A DNA stretch of 64,000 nucleotides from an uncultured Oscillospiraceae bacterium. Its GTDB lineage: Bacteria > Bacillota > Clostridia > Oscillospirales > Oscillospiraceae. The notes beneath the pieces were generated by a model. It was given only the letters and a program-made list of their open reading frames with translations. It was not told where the DNA came from and did no database searches. The stretch covers positions 62,001 through 126,000 of the forward strand of contig CAJTPV010000002.1 of NCBI GenBank assembly GCA_910578505.1, given 5' to 3'. This document shows, piece after piece, positions 24,847-33,098 of this stretch; position 1 is the first letter of the stretch, and the number at the start of each line of letters is the position of its first letter. The translations under genes were made by a program, and so were the position numbers.

Positions 24847-25380
24847 TTATCCTGTCACATCCATATGCGTCTTCCTGGGGGCTTTTCGGCTGGCAGACAT
24901 GGCCTTATTCCAGGCGGCCAGGTAGGCGTCTTTGGATTCCCGCAGGAATTCCAGCTCAGCAATGGTCTGGTGGTCCGTCCAGCCGCTCAGACTGCTGTAG
25001 GACGCGATACACTCGCCGCGCTGGTTAGAAACATCGGCGCTGGGAAACTGCCCCATCGCTATCTCCGCCGTTAAGCCGCCGGACAATTCCAAAGAATAGC
25101 CGTCCTGGGCGGACCGCTCCGCAGCCTCCTGTATGGACGCCTCCGTCTGTGCGGCGGCCTGGGCCCTGTCCGGCGAAATGTACGCGGACAGGGCGGCCTG
25201 CTCCATGTCCCGGTACGCCTGGCCCATGCGGACGCCGGCGGCGAAATCCGTCCCCGCCAGCGCCCTGACCTGCTGCAGGTAGGCGGTTTTCCACTCGGTG
25301 TTCTCCAGGGCGGCGTCCAGGACGGTCCCGCCCCGGACCGACGCCGGCGTGTATTCGCCCGGTACGATCGTCTTGTTCAT
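24847..25380 (-). CDS. Uncharacterised 177-aa protein
   Basis: 177 residues from the ATG before NKTIVPGEYTPASVRGG, preceded by a G-rich ribosome site; the longer upstream reading is a shadow of the next gene. Mostly helical and Ala-rich, with ELSGGLTAEIAMGQFPSADV in the middle and a basic C-terminus (SASRKAPRKTHMDV). No signal or membrane segment. It lies between two other unknown genes with short gaps (31 and 13 bases). Confidence 0.65.
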   Translation of the reverse strand: MNKTIVPGEYTPASVRGGTVLDAALENTEWKTAYLQQVRALAGTDFAAGVRMGQAYRDMEQAALSAYISPDRAQAAAQTEASIQEAAERSAQDGYSLELSGGLTAEIAMGQFPSADVSNQRGECIASYSSLSGWTDHQTIAELEFLRESKDAYLAAWNKAMSASRKAPRKTHMDVTG

Positions 25381-25393
25381 CCGGCTCCCCCCC

Positions 25394-26134
25394 TTACCCC
25401 TGCAGGCTGAGCTCTGCGGACGGCGCGGGCGCGGCGGCGGCAGCCGCGGTGGCGGTATACTGCTGGGCGGCATAGTCCGCCGCCGCCGGCCCCACAGGCG
25501 CGCCGATGGACTGGGCCTGCTGGCGCAGCTCCACCTGGGTGGCGGTGACATGGTCCGCCAGCCGGCTGGAGACCTCCGCCTCCCGCAGGTAGCCGGACTC
25601 CCGGACAGCCCGCTGGACCTTCCGGCGGCGCAGCTCCGTCTCCTTCCGCCGCTGGGCCTCCTCGGACCGGGCCACCCGCTGGGCGTCGATCTTTTCCCGC
25701 GTCAGCTCCCGCTTCTTTCTGGCCCCACGGTTGACCGCCTTCTGCAGCTGCTGGATGGCGGCCTTGATCTTGGCGGAATTCTCCGGGTCCACGTGCAGCT
25801 TGCCCTGCAGCTGCGCGATGCGGCGGCGGGCGTAGCCAGAGGCGGCGTTGACCTCCGACACGCTTTTGGCGCGGGCCAGGCGGGCGTAGGCCTCCAGGGG
25901 CGCGTCGCCATACCGGGTGCTGTTTTTGGTCACCTTCAGGGCGCTGCGGTGGGCCTCCGCCTTCTCCTGGGCGTCCTTGATCATCTCCGTCAGGCTTTTG
26001 GACTCCTCCTCCGCGTAGTCGGACAGCGTCGGGGCCGCCGCGGCGCTGTCCTGTACGGAGGCGCTGCTGTCCCGCTGGCTCCAGCCGTCCTGCTGGGAGG
26101 CCGCGGCAACCGGCTGTATGCTCATATCCTTCAT
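25394..26134 (-). CDS. Uncharacterised 246-aa coiled-coil protein
   Basis: 246 residues from the ATG before KDMSIQPVAAASQQDG (ribosome site ggaggg). The N-terminus is disordered, Ser/Ala/Gln-rich. A long charged helical region follows (about 45-200, with KKRELTREKIDAQRVARSEE and arrays of Arg/Lys/Glu that look like coiled coil), and the tail is Ala/Pro-rich. First gene of the unknown trio on this strand. Composition suggests a scaffold or assembly protein; no family recognised. Confidence 0.65.
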   Translation of the reverse strand: MKDMSIQPVAAASQQDGWSQRDSSASVQDSAAAAPTLSDYAEEESKSLTEMIKDAQEKAEAHRSALKVTKNSTRYGDAPLEAYARLARAKSVSEVNAASGYARRRIAQLQGKLHVDPENSAKIKAAIQQLQKAVNRGARKKRELTREKIDAQRVARSEEAQRRKETELRRRKVQRAVRESGYLREAEVSSRLADHVTATQVELRQQAQSIGAPVGPAAADYAAQQYTATAAAAAAPAPSAELSLQG

Positions 26135-26295
26135 CTCCACCCTCCATTTCTCAGGAATTTTCAGTCTGCTTTGTCCTATATATCGGCACGGGAAGGGAAT
26201 TTGGAAAGATGGGGGGACTCTGTTTATGGGAAATTTATCAATTTTCCTGCAAACAGCGGGACCGGTCTCCCGGTCCCGCTGTCGAATATTCCGCT

Positions 26296-26841
26296 TTATT
26301 CCACGGTATGCATCTGATAGGCCCGCCCGTCCATGTCCTTCCAGATAAAGGTCCGGTCCTCCAGCACGAGGTAGCTGCCCACGCTGTCCTCCTTGGGGAT
26401 GGAGGTGGAGCCGGGGTTGATATAGAGGAAATCCCCGTGGGCCCGGCAGGCGGGGACGTGGAAGTGGCCGTTGATGAGGATGGTCCCCTTGGCCATAGGC
26501 GGCGGGTTGTCCTCGCACCACAGGTGGCCGTGGGTGGCGTAGAGCCGCAGGCCGTTGACCTCCAGCAGGGCGTAGTCGGCCATCATGGGGAACTGGAGCA
26601 CCATCTGGTCGATTTCCGCGTCGCAGTTGCCCCGGACCGCCACGATCTGGTCCCGCAGGGCGTTGAGCTGCTCCGCCACCGCCATGCAGTCGTAGTCCTG
26701 GGGCAGGGCGTTGCGGGGGCCGTGGTAGAGCAGGTCCCCCATGAGCAGCAGCTTGTCGGGCTGCTCGGCCTGGAAGGCGGCGGTCAGTTTTTTCGCGTAG
26801 TAGGCGGACCCGTGGATGTCCGAGGCGATCATTACTTTCAT
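26296..26841 (-). CDS. yfcE: YfcE-type metallophosphodiesterase
   Basis: 181 residues. Calcineurin-like metal ligands are all visible: SDIHGS, MGDLLYHGPRN, VRGNCDAEI, THGH and NGHFHVP. The YfcE/MJ0936 group hydrolyses phosphodiester bonds using Mn2+; the physiological substrate is unknown. Start: ATG after caggagga. Single gene, length normal. Confidence 0.93.
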   Translation of the reverse strand: MKVMIASDIHGSAYYAKKLTAAFQAEQPDKLLLMGDLLYHGPRNALPQDYDCMAVAEQLNALRDQIVAVRGNCDAEIDQMVLQFPMMADYALLEVNGLRLYATHGHLWCEDNPPPMAKGTILINGHFHVPACRAHGDFLYINPGSTSIPKEDSVGSYLVLEDRTFIWKDMDGRAYQMHTVE

Positions 26842-27039
26842 GCTTTATTTGTCCTCCTGTGTGTTAGTGAGACTTAGTATACAGCATTTCCCGAAAATTT
26901 CAAGCCGGACCGGCTGAAAAAAATCACCGGACCATGAATAAAACCCCCTCCGGCGGCGCACAATGTGGCTAGAAGAGATGAGACATCTCTCCCAACAACG
27001 CCGCCCCAGGGCGGCAGGATGATGAAAGGAAGAAAACGT

Positions 27040-27789
27040 ATGGAAAACAGAGGCAAGCGGCAGGCTTCCTCCATTTTCGGCGGCATGGGCTTCTACATAG
27101 CCCTGCTCGTCTGCGTACTCGCAGCCGGAGTGGTTGGCTATTTTGCCCTGCTGAACGACAACGAAGCAACACCCGAACCCCAGGAAGACACCCATCTGGT
27201 CGTGGACCGGACAGAGCCGGGCCCTGTCCAGAGCGTATCCCTGCCGGAGGAGGAGCCGGCCAAGCCCGTCCTCTCCCAGGAGCCCGTAACCGTGGACAAG
27301 CCAGTGCCCGCCAAGGCCCAGGCTGTCCCGGACGCCCATGACGCCGCCGCCGTACTGTCGCCGGAGCCTGCGGAGGCCCCCCGGACCGTGCAGGCGCCCC
27401 TGGCCGGGGAGACGGTGACCGTCTTCTCCGCCGGGCAGCTGGCCTACGACCCCACTCTGGGGGACTGGCGCACCCATGACGGCGTGGACATCCAGGCAGC
27501 GGCGGGAGACGCCGTCACTGCCGCCGCCGCCGGCACCGTCCTCTCGGTGGAAAACGACGGGCGGCTGGGCATGACGGTGGTGGTGGACCACAACGACGGC
27601 TATGTGACCACCTACGCCAGCCTGCAGGAGGACGTGCCCGTGCTGGCGGGGGATGAGGTGGAGGCCGGCACAGTGCTGGGCACGGTGGGCAACACGTCCC
27701 TGTCCGAGTCCGGGCTGGGGGCCCACCTGCACTTCGGGGTCACCAGGGACGGCGAGCCCATTGACCCGGCGGAATTTTTAGGCGAATAA
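27040..27789 (+). CDS. Membrane-anchored M23 peptidase, SpoIIQ-like
   Basis: 249 residues from the ATG at 27040, chosen over ATGs at 27019/27022 because aaaggaag precedes it and the basic run then the helix start there. One membrane helix (about 17-38), a Pro/Glu-rich stalk, and a C-terminal LytM domain with the full zinc set: H146 and D150 (HDGVD), H229 and H231 (HLH). Size and layout match SpoIIQ, which spans the forespore membrane and meets SpoIIIAH during engulfment. Intact zinc ligands are known in clostridial SpoIIQ. A general cell-wall endopeptidase is the alternative. Confidence 0.75.
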   Translation: MENRGKRQASSIFGGMGFYIALLVCVLAAGVVGYFALLNDNEATPEPQEDTHLVVDRTEPGPVQSVSLPEEEPAKPVLSQEPVTVDKPVPAKAQAVPDAHDAAAVLSPEPAEAPRTVQAPLAGETVTVFSAGQLAYDPTLGDWRTHDGVDIQAAAGDAVTAAAAGTVLSVENDGRLGMTVVVDHNDGYVTTYASLQEDVPVLAGDEVEAGTVLGTVGNTSLSESGLGAHLHFGVTRDGEPIDPAEFLGE

Positions 27790-27825
27790 GCGGGATTCAC
27801 GGCGTGATCCGGAGGAGCAAAGCCG

Positions 27826-27858
27826 GGGCCTGACGGCCTCCGGCTTTTGCTTTGCGCA
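27826..27858 (+). terminator. Terminator hairpin after the M23 gene
   Basis: AAAGCCGG and CCGGCTTT arms flank a short GGCC/GGCC extension, with a T-rich tail (ttttgcttt). It also lies just past the 3' end of the minus-strand MATE remnant. Confidence 0.6.
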
Positions 27859-27861
27859 CCT

Positions 27862-28249
27862 TTAATAGCGGTACTTTTTCTGATTCCCAATCAGGAACAG
27901 GCCTGTTGTGATTGCTGCCAGCGCCTCGGCAAATACAACGGACACCCATACCCCATCCAGTTCCCAAATTGCAGGAAGCGCAATCACCATAGAACAGCGG
28001 AACACGAAGGTACGCAGGAAGGAGATGACGGCGGAAACCACTCCATCGTTGAGCGCGGTAAAAAAGGCCGAGCCAAAAAAAGTTGACGGCGGCAAAGGAT
28101 GTTTTCCCGACCAGATTCGAAACGAACAGACCGTCCGCCACGCCGTAAACCATGGTCAAGACCAGCATGATCGCCGTCGGAAACGTAAAGCGCAGCAGAC
28201 GCGGGACTGTGAAATGCTCAGACAGACGTATGGCCGCGTTACCCCTCAT
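27862..28249 (-). pseudogene. MATE transporter remnant (both ends only)
   Basis: From ATG 28249 the first ~55 residues are a MATE N-terminus (LRFTFPTAIMLVLTMVYGVAD, shown in part to GLFVSNLVGKTSFAAVN). The reading then breaks near 28085. A second frame gives about 75 residues of a MATE C-terminus ending FLIGNQKKYRY at 27862. About 320 of ~450 residues are gone. It overlaps the 3' end of marR by 11 bases, so the original unit was a MarR-controlled exporter that has lost its transporter. Confidence 0.85.
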
Positions 28250-28694
28250 GGTTTCCCTCCATGCTTTCCGCTTTTTCTTTCAGCGCCAACATAAAAGCCT
28301 CCGTCAATTCGAGATACTTCTGAACATCCGCCTGAGGCCAGGAAGCAAATATTTCATCCTCCGCCGCAAGAATGCGCCCAGCGGTCCTCTGCGCCAGAAT
28401 CTTCCCCTTTTCCGTCAGGCGGACCAGCTTCTTTTTCCCGCCGGCCATCTCCAGATAGAGAACATCGTCCGCCTCCAGCTTCCGAAGCGCGGAGTTGATC
28501 GTCTGCTTGTTCAACCCGGAAAAGAGGCAGATATCCCGCAGCAGACAGCAGCCTCCGCTTTCTAAAAGCACATAGAGGATGGATGCCATACTGTCCGCCA
28601 AGCCCAATTTCTGGTGCATTTCGTGATATGCCAGTCCTGTTTCACCAAATAAATAGTTATAGCGCCGCAGTTCTTTTGAAATTTTGCAGTCCAT
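28239..28694 (-). CDS. MarR-family transcriptional regulator
   Basis: 151 residues with a winged-helix core: FSGLNKQTINSALRKLEADD as recognition region and AGGKKKLVRLTEKGK as the wing. A helical dimer region lies at each end. MarR proteins repress neighbouring efflux genes until a small ligand binds. The gene begins 23 bases downstream of a palindromic operator that fills its own promoter, implying autoregulation. Its coupled target downstream is a broken MATE gene. Confidence 0.88.
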   Translation of the reverse strand: MDCKISKELRRYNYLFGETGLAYHEMHQKLGLADSMASILYVLLESGGCCLLRDICLFSGLNKQTINSALRKLEADDVLYLEMAGGKKKLVRLTEKGKILAQRTAGRILAAEDEIFASWPQADVQKYLELTEAFMLALKEKAESMEGNHEG

Positions 28695-28716
28695 AACAGC
28701 TCCTCTCCTTGTTGTT

Positions 28717-28778
28717 TTGTACGATTTCGTACCTTGTTCGTACTTTGGCAGTATAGTACGAAATCATACAAATGTCAA
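28717..28778 (-). promoter_or_regulatory. MarR promoter with paired operators
   Basis: On the minus strand TTGACA (28778 to 28773), a 17-bp spacer and TATACT (28755 to 28750) form a near-perfect promoter. The spacer holds GTACGAAATCATACAA (28756-28771). A near-perfect inverse copy, TTGTACGATTTCGTAC, lies at 28717-28732, just upstream of the start codon. Two such sites fit dimeric MarR binding. Confidence 0.8.
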
Positions 28779-28885
28779 GAGTCTTTTTTGCCGCGGCGGC
28801 GCTGCCGCGCTGTCATTTCTTCCCTGGGAACCGCATATGTTCTGATAAAGACAAGTTACATAAAAGGCAAAGGAAGGATTGCGGT

Positions 28886-30028
28886 ATGAAACGGTTACTA
28901 TCGGGCCTGCTGGCCCTGCTGACGGTTCTGTCCCTGACCCCCGCCGCCCATGCGGAGGCGCTGGCGGTCACGGCCCAGGCGTGCATTCTCATGGAAAAGA
29001 CCACCGGGCAGGTGCTGTACGCGGTCAACGAGCACCAGCAGCTGGAGCCGGCCAGCGTGACAAAGGTGATGACCATGCTGCTGGTGATGGAGGCCATCGA
29101 CTCCGGGGCCCTGGCCTACGACGACATGGTCACAGCCTCCGCCTACGCCTGCTCCATGGGCGGCAGCCAGATCTGGCTGAAGGAGAACGAGCAGCTGACG
29201 GTGGAGGATATGCTCAAGGCGGTGTGCGTGGTGTCGGCCAACGACTGCAGCGTAGCCCTGGCGGAGCACCTGGCGGGCAGCGCGGAGGCCTTCGTGGAGC
29301 GGATGAACCAGCGGGCAAAGGAGTTGGGCATGGCGGACACCCACTTTGAAAATCCCACCGGCCTGCCGGCCAGCGGGCATGTGACCAGCGCCCACGACAT
29401 CGCGGTGATGAGCCGGGAGCTGATTTTGCACCACCCGGATATCCGCCGCTTCACCACCATTTGGATGGATACCCTGCGGGGCGGGGAGTCCAGCCTGAGC
29501 AACACCAACAAGCTCATCCGCTTCTATGAGGGGGCCACGGGCCTGAAGACCGGCAGCACCAACGCGGCCCAGTACTGTCTGTCCGCCACGGCGGAGCGGG
29601 ACGGCATGGAGCTGATCGCGGTCATTTTGAAATCCCCCACCTCCCCCCAGCGCTTTGAGAGCGCCAAGGTGCTGCTCAACTACGGCTTTGCCGCCTATAC
29701 GCTGGTGACGGCGGACCCGCCTCAGCCCCTCCGCCAGCTGCCCGTGACCCTGGGCGACGCGCCGGCGGTGCAGGTCCGGCTGGAGGGGGAGAACACGTTC
29801 CTGACCACGAAAAGCAGGGCCGCGGGGATCGAGGTGCAGGTGGAGCTGGAGGAGCGGTTGGACGCGCCGGTGGAGGCAGGCCGGCAGGTGGGGAAGCTGA
29901 CGGCGGTCTCCGACGGCGAGACCCTGGCGGTGATCCCCATTGTGACGGAGCAGTCCGTGGCGCGGCTGACGTACTGGCAGATTTTTCAGCGGTGCCTGCG
30001 GATGGCCTTCTGCGGCGGGGCCGCTTAA
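28886..30028 (+). CDS. dacF: D-alanyl-D-alanine carboxypeptidase (DacF/PBP5 type)
   Basis: 380 residues from the ATG where the signal peptide starts (ending PAAHAEA); upstream in-frame codons are not plausible. Serine peptidase S11 motifs are complete: S57-x-x-K60 (PASVTKVM), S117-A-N119, and K221-T-G. The C-terminal beta domain (about 275-350) and a final amphipathic segment place it at the outer membrane face. It trims the terminal D-Ala of peptidoglycan stem peptides; DacF forms act in sporulation. The symbol is by family. Confidence 0.9.
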   Translation: MKRLLSGLLALLTVLSLTPAAHAEALAVTAQACILMEKTTGQVLYAVNEHQQLEPASVTKVMTMLLVMEAIDSGALAYDDMVTASAYACSMGGSQIWLKENEQLTVEDMLKAVCVVSANDCSVALAEHLAGSAEAFVERMNQRAKELGMADTHFENPTGLPASGHVTSAHDIAVMSRELILHHPDIRRFTTIWMDTLRGGESSLSNTNKLIRFYEGATGLKTGSTNAAQYCLSATAERDGMELIAVILKSPTSPQRFESAKVLLNYGFAAYTLVTADPPQPLRQLPVTLGDAPAVQVRLEGENTFLTTKSRAAGIEVQVELEERLDAPVEAGRQVGKLTAVSDGETLAVIPIVTEQSVARLTYWQIFQRCLRMAFCGGAA

Positions 30029-30118
30029 AAGCCGCCTGCCGCGTCAGAACAGAGCGGCAAAAGGGGCTGAAAAAAGAGTCCCTATTCTCCAAAAGTCATT
30101 CACTCGATATATTTTCTG

Positions 30119-30147
30119 TTGGCAATTCGGCAGAAGTGTGGTATACT
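30119..30147 (+). promoter_or_regulatory. Promoter of the Rpn-family gene
   Basis: TTGGCA (30119-30124), 17-bp spacer, TATACT (30142-30147), 20 bases before the ATG at 30167. Confidence 0.7.
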
Positions 30148-30166
30148 AGGAGCAAGAGGTGAGGGT

Positions 30167-31063
30167 ATGTCAGAAATGCGGTATACGATCAAAGATTCCG
30201 TGTTCACATACGTATTCAAGCAACCGGAGTATGCCAGGAAACTGTATCTTGCGCTCCACCCGGAGGATACCGATGTGACAGAAGCGGACTGCAGGCTGGT
30301 AACACTGGAGAATGTGCTGACAACGGGGATGTATAACGATGTGGGACTTCAGGTGCGGAATATCTTGATTTTGCTGGTTGAAGCGCAGTCGGTATTTTCC
30401 ATCAACATCGCTCTGCGGATGCTGCTCTATCTGGCGGCGACCTACAAGGAGTATGTCGAGGAATGCAAGCTGAACCTGTACGGAACGGCACCGGTCAAGA
30501 TCCCCCGTCCGGAGTTGTACGTCGTCTATACCGGCGACCGCACAGATGTGCCGGAAGTGCTGCGGCTTTCGGATCTGTATGAAGGGACAGGTTCTGCGGA
30601 CGTAGAAGTAAAAGTATTGCGCGGAAACGGAACCGGGGACATTGTTGACCAGTACGTTCGGTTCTGCAGGATTTCGGACGAGGAGCGGAAAAAGCATGGG
30701 CGCAGCCGGAAAGCGATTGAGGAGACGCTGCGCCGCTGCATGGAAGAAAAGGTGTTAGCGCCATTTTTGGCGACCCGGCAGAAGGAGGTGGCAGAGATAA
30801 TGGTGACTTTGTTCGATCAAGAGAAAATCATGGAACTCCATGACTACCATATTGCGGAGGGTGCGCGGAAGGATGGGCTCCAGCAGGGTCTCGAAAAGGG
30901 GCTCCAAAAGGGGCGCACAGAGGGCCTGACGGAAGGCACGTTGCAATCGATCCGGAATCTCATCAAAAATATGGGTTTATCTGCCGAACGTGCAATGACA
31001 GTGCTGGGTATATCAGAGACCGAGCGGTCGAAGTATGCAGAAATGCTGTATCCCAATAAATAG
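30167..31063 (+). CDS. Rpn-family PD-(D/E)XK nuclease / transposase-like protein
   Basis: 298 residues from ATG 30167 after agaggtgagg. The N-terminal ~230 residues are a PD-(D/E)XK nuclease of the Rpn (transposase_31-like) family: D58 in YNDVGLQVR and E72-x-Q74 in ILLVEAQS. The C-terminus has the family's Gln/Gly/Lys-rich repeat (GLQQGLEKGLQKGRTEG). Rpn proteins promote RecA-independent recombination and spread as multi-copy genes; recent work links them to phage defence. Single gene with its own promoter and terminator. No inverted-repeat ends were seen. Confidence 0.85.
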   Translation: MSEMRYTIKDSVFTYVFKQPEYARKLYLALHPEDTDVTEADCRLVTLENVLTTGMYNDVGLQVRNILILLVEAQSVFSINIALRMLLYLAATYKEYVEECKLNLYGTAPVKIPRPELYVVYTGDRTDVPEVLRLSDLYEGTGSADVEVKVLRGNGTGDIVDQYVRFCRISDEERKKHGRSRKAIEETLRRCMEEKVLAPFLATRQKEVAEIMVTLFDQEKIMELHDYHIAEGARKDGLQQGLEKGLQKGRTEGLTEGTLQSIRNLIKNMGLSAERAMTVLGISETERSKYAEMLYPNK

Positions 31064-31076
31064 CGGAAAGTGGGCC

Positions 31077-31100
31077 AGCGGTTATCGTGGGGTAACCGCT
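31077..31100 (+). terminator. Terminator of the Rpn gene
   Basis: Perfect 8-bp stem AGCGGTTA/TAACCGCT (31077-31084, 31093-31100) followed by a T-rich tail (gactttcttt), 13 bases after the stop. Confidence 0.75.
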
Positions 31101-31331
31101 GACTTTCTTTGGGGGTTAATTTCATGAGAGGGTCCCAGCAACATAGATATGGATCTGATTATCTGCAAATGATGATTGAGCTATCTCAATCATATTGCTG
31201 CTCCTGTTTTCCGTCAGCAGTCTGGCATACTTCTTTCGGTAAAATATACAAAGATGTGGTCGATCATGTGCTCAGGGCCGCCCCTTTCGGGACGGCCCTG
31301 CCTTTCTCTCCTGCTGTTTTTTACAGCCCCT
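31101..31331. other. Intergenic region between rpn and nth
   Basis: A plus-strand frame crosses it but resembles nothing and lacks a ribosome site. A GC hairpin (cagggccg / cggccctg arms, about 31275-31302) lies near the 3' end of the minus-strand nth gene and may terminate it. Nothing else is supported. Confidence 0.5.
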
Positions 31332-31994
31332 TTATGTCTCTTTGCTTTTCCCGGACCAGTGGTCGCACCAGGGGCGCAGGGTGCAGTTTTCGCAGTCGGG
31401 CCGCCGGGCCACGCACACAGCCCGCCCATGCATGACCATGCGGTGGCAGAAATCGTTGCTCTCCTCCGGGGGGATGCACGAGCGCAGCTGCTTTTCCACC
31501 TTCAGCGGGTCCTTACTGCCGTCAGTCAGCCCCAGCAGGCCGGTGATGCGGATGCAGTGGGTATCGCAGACATAGCCCTCTTTTCCGTAGACGTCGCCCA
31601 GGATCAGGTTGGCGGTCTTGCGGCCCACGCCGGGCAGGCGGAGCAGGTCCTCCATGGTGTCCGGCACCCGCCCGCCGTATTCCTCCAGCAGCATCCGGCT
31701 GGCGGCGGAGATGTCCCGAGCCTTGGCCCGCCAGAAGCCGGTGGAGTGGATAATCTCGCCGATGTCCTCCTCGCTGGCCTCCGCCAGGGCCTGGAGGGTG
31801 GGGTAGCGGGCGTAGAGGACGGGGGTGACCATATTGACCCGCGCGTCGGTACACTGGGCCGCCAGGCGGACGGAAAACAGCAGCTCATAGGCCTTTTCCG
31901 GGTCAAATGGCAGGGTACACTCCGCCATGGGGTAGATGTTTTTCAGCTCTTCGATGATGGCGGTGACCGCCGCTTGCTCTTTCATGTTCTTCAC
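31332..31994 (-). CDS. nth: Endonuclease III
   Basis: 220 residues. Helix-hairpin-helix LLRLPGVGRKTANLIL with the catalytic lysine, and the catalytic Asp in VCDTHCIRI. The C-terminal 4Fe-4S loop has exact C-x6-C-x2-C-x5-C spacing at C194, C201, C204 and C210. It removes oxidised pyrimidines from DNA by glycosylase/AP-lyase action. Single gene, normal length. Confidence 0.95.
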   Translation of the reverse strand: MKNMKEQAAVTAIIEELKNIYPMAECTLPFDPEKAYELLFSVRLAAQCTDARVNMVTPVLYARYPTLQALAEASEEDIGEIIHSTGFWRAKARDISAASRMLLEEYGGRVPDTMEDLLRLPGVGRKTANLILGDVYGKEGYVCDTHCIRITGLLGLTDGSKDPLKVEKQLRSCIPPEESNDFCHRMVMHGRAVCVARRPDCENCTLRPWCDHWSGKSKET

Positions 31995-32057
31995 CTCTCC
32001 CCCATCTTACCACAGCTCCCGACAGTTTTCTACCCAAAAGTTGAATCCAACAACGCC

Positions 32058-32408
32058 TCATTCCGGATTGATCGGCACAACGGCCAGGGTCTTACCCAGC
32101 GGCGCCAAAACCTTCAGCACGGTCTCCAACTGCGGGCTGGTGCTGCCGCGCTCCATCCTGGCTATGACCGGCTGCCTTACGCCGCTCAGTTCCTCCAGCT
32201 TTTTCTGGCTGATCCCCCGCTCCTGTCTGGCCTTGACCAGCTCTCCAATGAGGGCAACCCGGAGATGGCTGGCGGCAATTTCTTCCGGCGTAAACAGCTC
32301 TTTTTCCAATTCACTCCATGTTCCGCCCAACGCCTCATCGCCGCGCTCGCCAAGGTCGGCAAAGTTTGCTCTCGCCTGCTCCACAGCCTGTATATACGCA
32401 TTATCCAT
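32058..32408 (-). CDS. XRE-family regulator (HigA-like layout)
   Basis: 116 residues from ATG 32408 (a GTG two codons earlier is possible). The N-terminal half is helical and acidic (SELEKELFTPEEIAASHLRVA); the HTH is in the second half (ISQKKLEELSGVRQPVIARM). The arrangement matches antitoxins of the HigA/XRE type, which usually sit after a RelE/HigB-like toxin. No toxin gene is adjacent: nth is downstream and a LURP-one gene divergent. It is either an orphan antitoxin or a plain regulator. Confidence 0.75.
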   Translation of the reverse strand: MDNAYIQAVEQARANFADLGERGDEALGGTWSELEKELFTPEEIAASHLRVALIGELVKARQERGISQKKLEELSGVRQPVIARMERGSTSPQLETVLKVLAPLGKTLAVVPINPE

Positions 32409-32609
32409 TTTCACCTAAGCCCCTTTCCTGCTTACAGTATACTCGGAAAGGCCCCTATGTCAATCACTTTTGAGTTATTGCCTTGCGCCGGGTGAAGCGG
32501 CTCCCAAAGTCCCTGCAATTTTCGCAGAAAACATCTGTGCAAACGAAAAAAAATGTGCTAAGATAAAGGGACATCTGCCGGAGGGCATTTGGGAAAGGTA
32601 CGGAAGCAA

Positions 32610-33080
32610 ATGAAATTACTCTTTAAGCAGCGGCTATTTTCCTGGTTCGACAGCTACGATATCTACGACGAAGGGGGAAATACCGTCTTTACCGTGGAGG
32701 GCCAGCTCAGCTGGGGACACTGCCTCCACATCCTGGACGCCAGGGGGGAGCATATCGCCACAGTGCAGGAGCGGGTGCTGACCCTCCTGCCGAAATTTGA
32801 GCTGTACGCCTACGGGGAGTACCTGGGCTGCCTGAAAAAGGAGCTGACCTTTTTGAAGCCGCAGTTTACCATTGATTGCAGCGATTGGACGGTAGACGGC
32901 AGCTTTATGGAGTGGGATTACACCATTTCCAGCGCCAGCCGGGGACATGTGGCCACAGTAGGCAAGGAGCTGTTCCACTGGACGGACACCTATGTCATCG
33001 ACGTGGCGGACCCGTCCAACGCCCTGTGCGCGCTGATGATCGTGCTGGCGATTGACGCGGAAAAGTGCAGCCGCCAGTGA
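32610..33080 (+). CDS. LURP-one/YxjI-related protein
   Basis: 156 residues from ATG 32610, where the family-like start MKLLFKQRLFSWFDSYDIYDE lies; a TTG at 32589 with ggaggg upstream is an alternative that adds 7 residues. Tubby-like beta-barrel family (LURP-one/scramblase-related), with FTVEGQLSWGHCLHILDARG and the second repeat YTISSASRGHVATVGKE. The bacterial role is unknown. 18 bases before rarA and probably cotranscribed. Confidence 0.75.
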   Translation: MKLLFKQRLFSWFDSYDIYDEGGNTVFTVEGQLSWGHCLHILDARGEHIATVQERVLTLLPKFELYAYGEYLGCLKKELTFLKPQFTIDCSDWTVDGSFMEWDYTISSASRGHVATVGKELFHWTDTYVIDVADPSNALCALMIVLAIDAEKCSRQ

Positions 33081-33098
33081 GAGGAGGAGGATACTGAG

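Noticed and set aside
31109..31435. Plus-strand frame between rpn and nth
   Set aside because: No ribosome site, no recognisable product, and it runs into nth antisense. A partial complement to the small RNA at 40620-40643 is broken by extra bases and looks accidental.
32058..32408. Complete HigBA toxin-antitoxin pair
   Set aside because: Only the XRE/antitoxin-like gene is present; neither neighbour resembles a RelE/HigB toxin.
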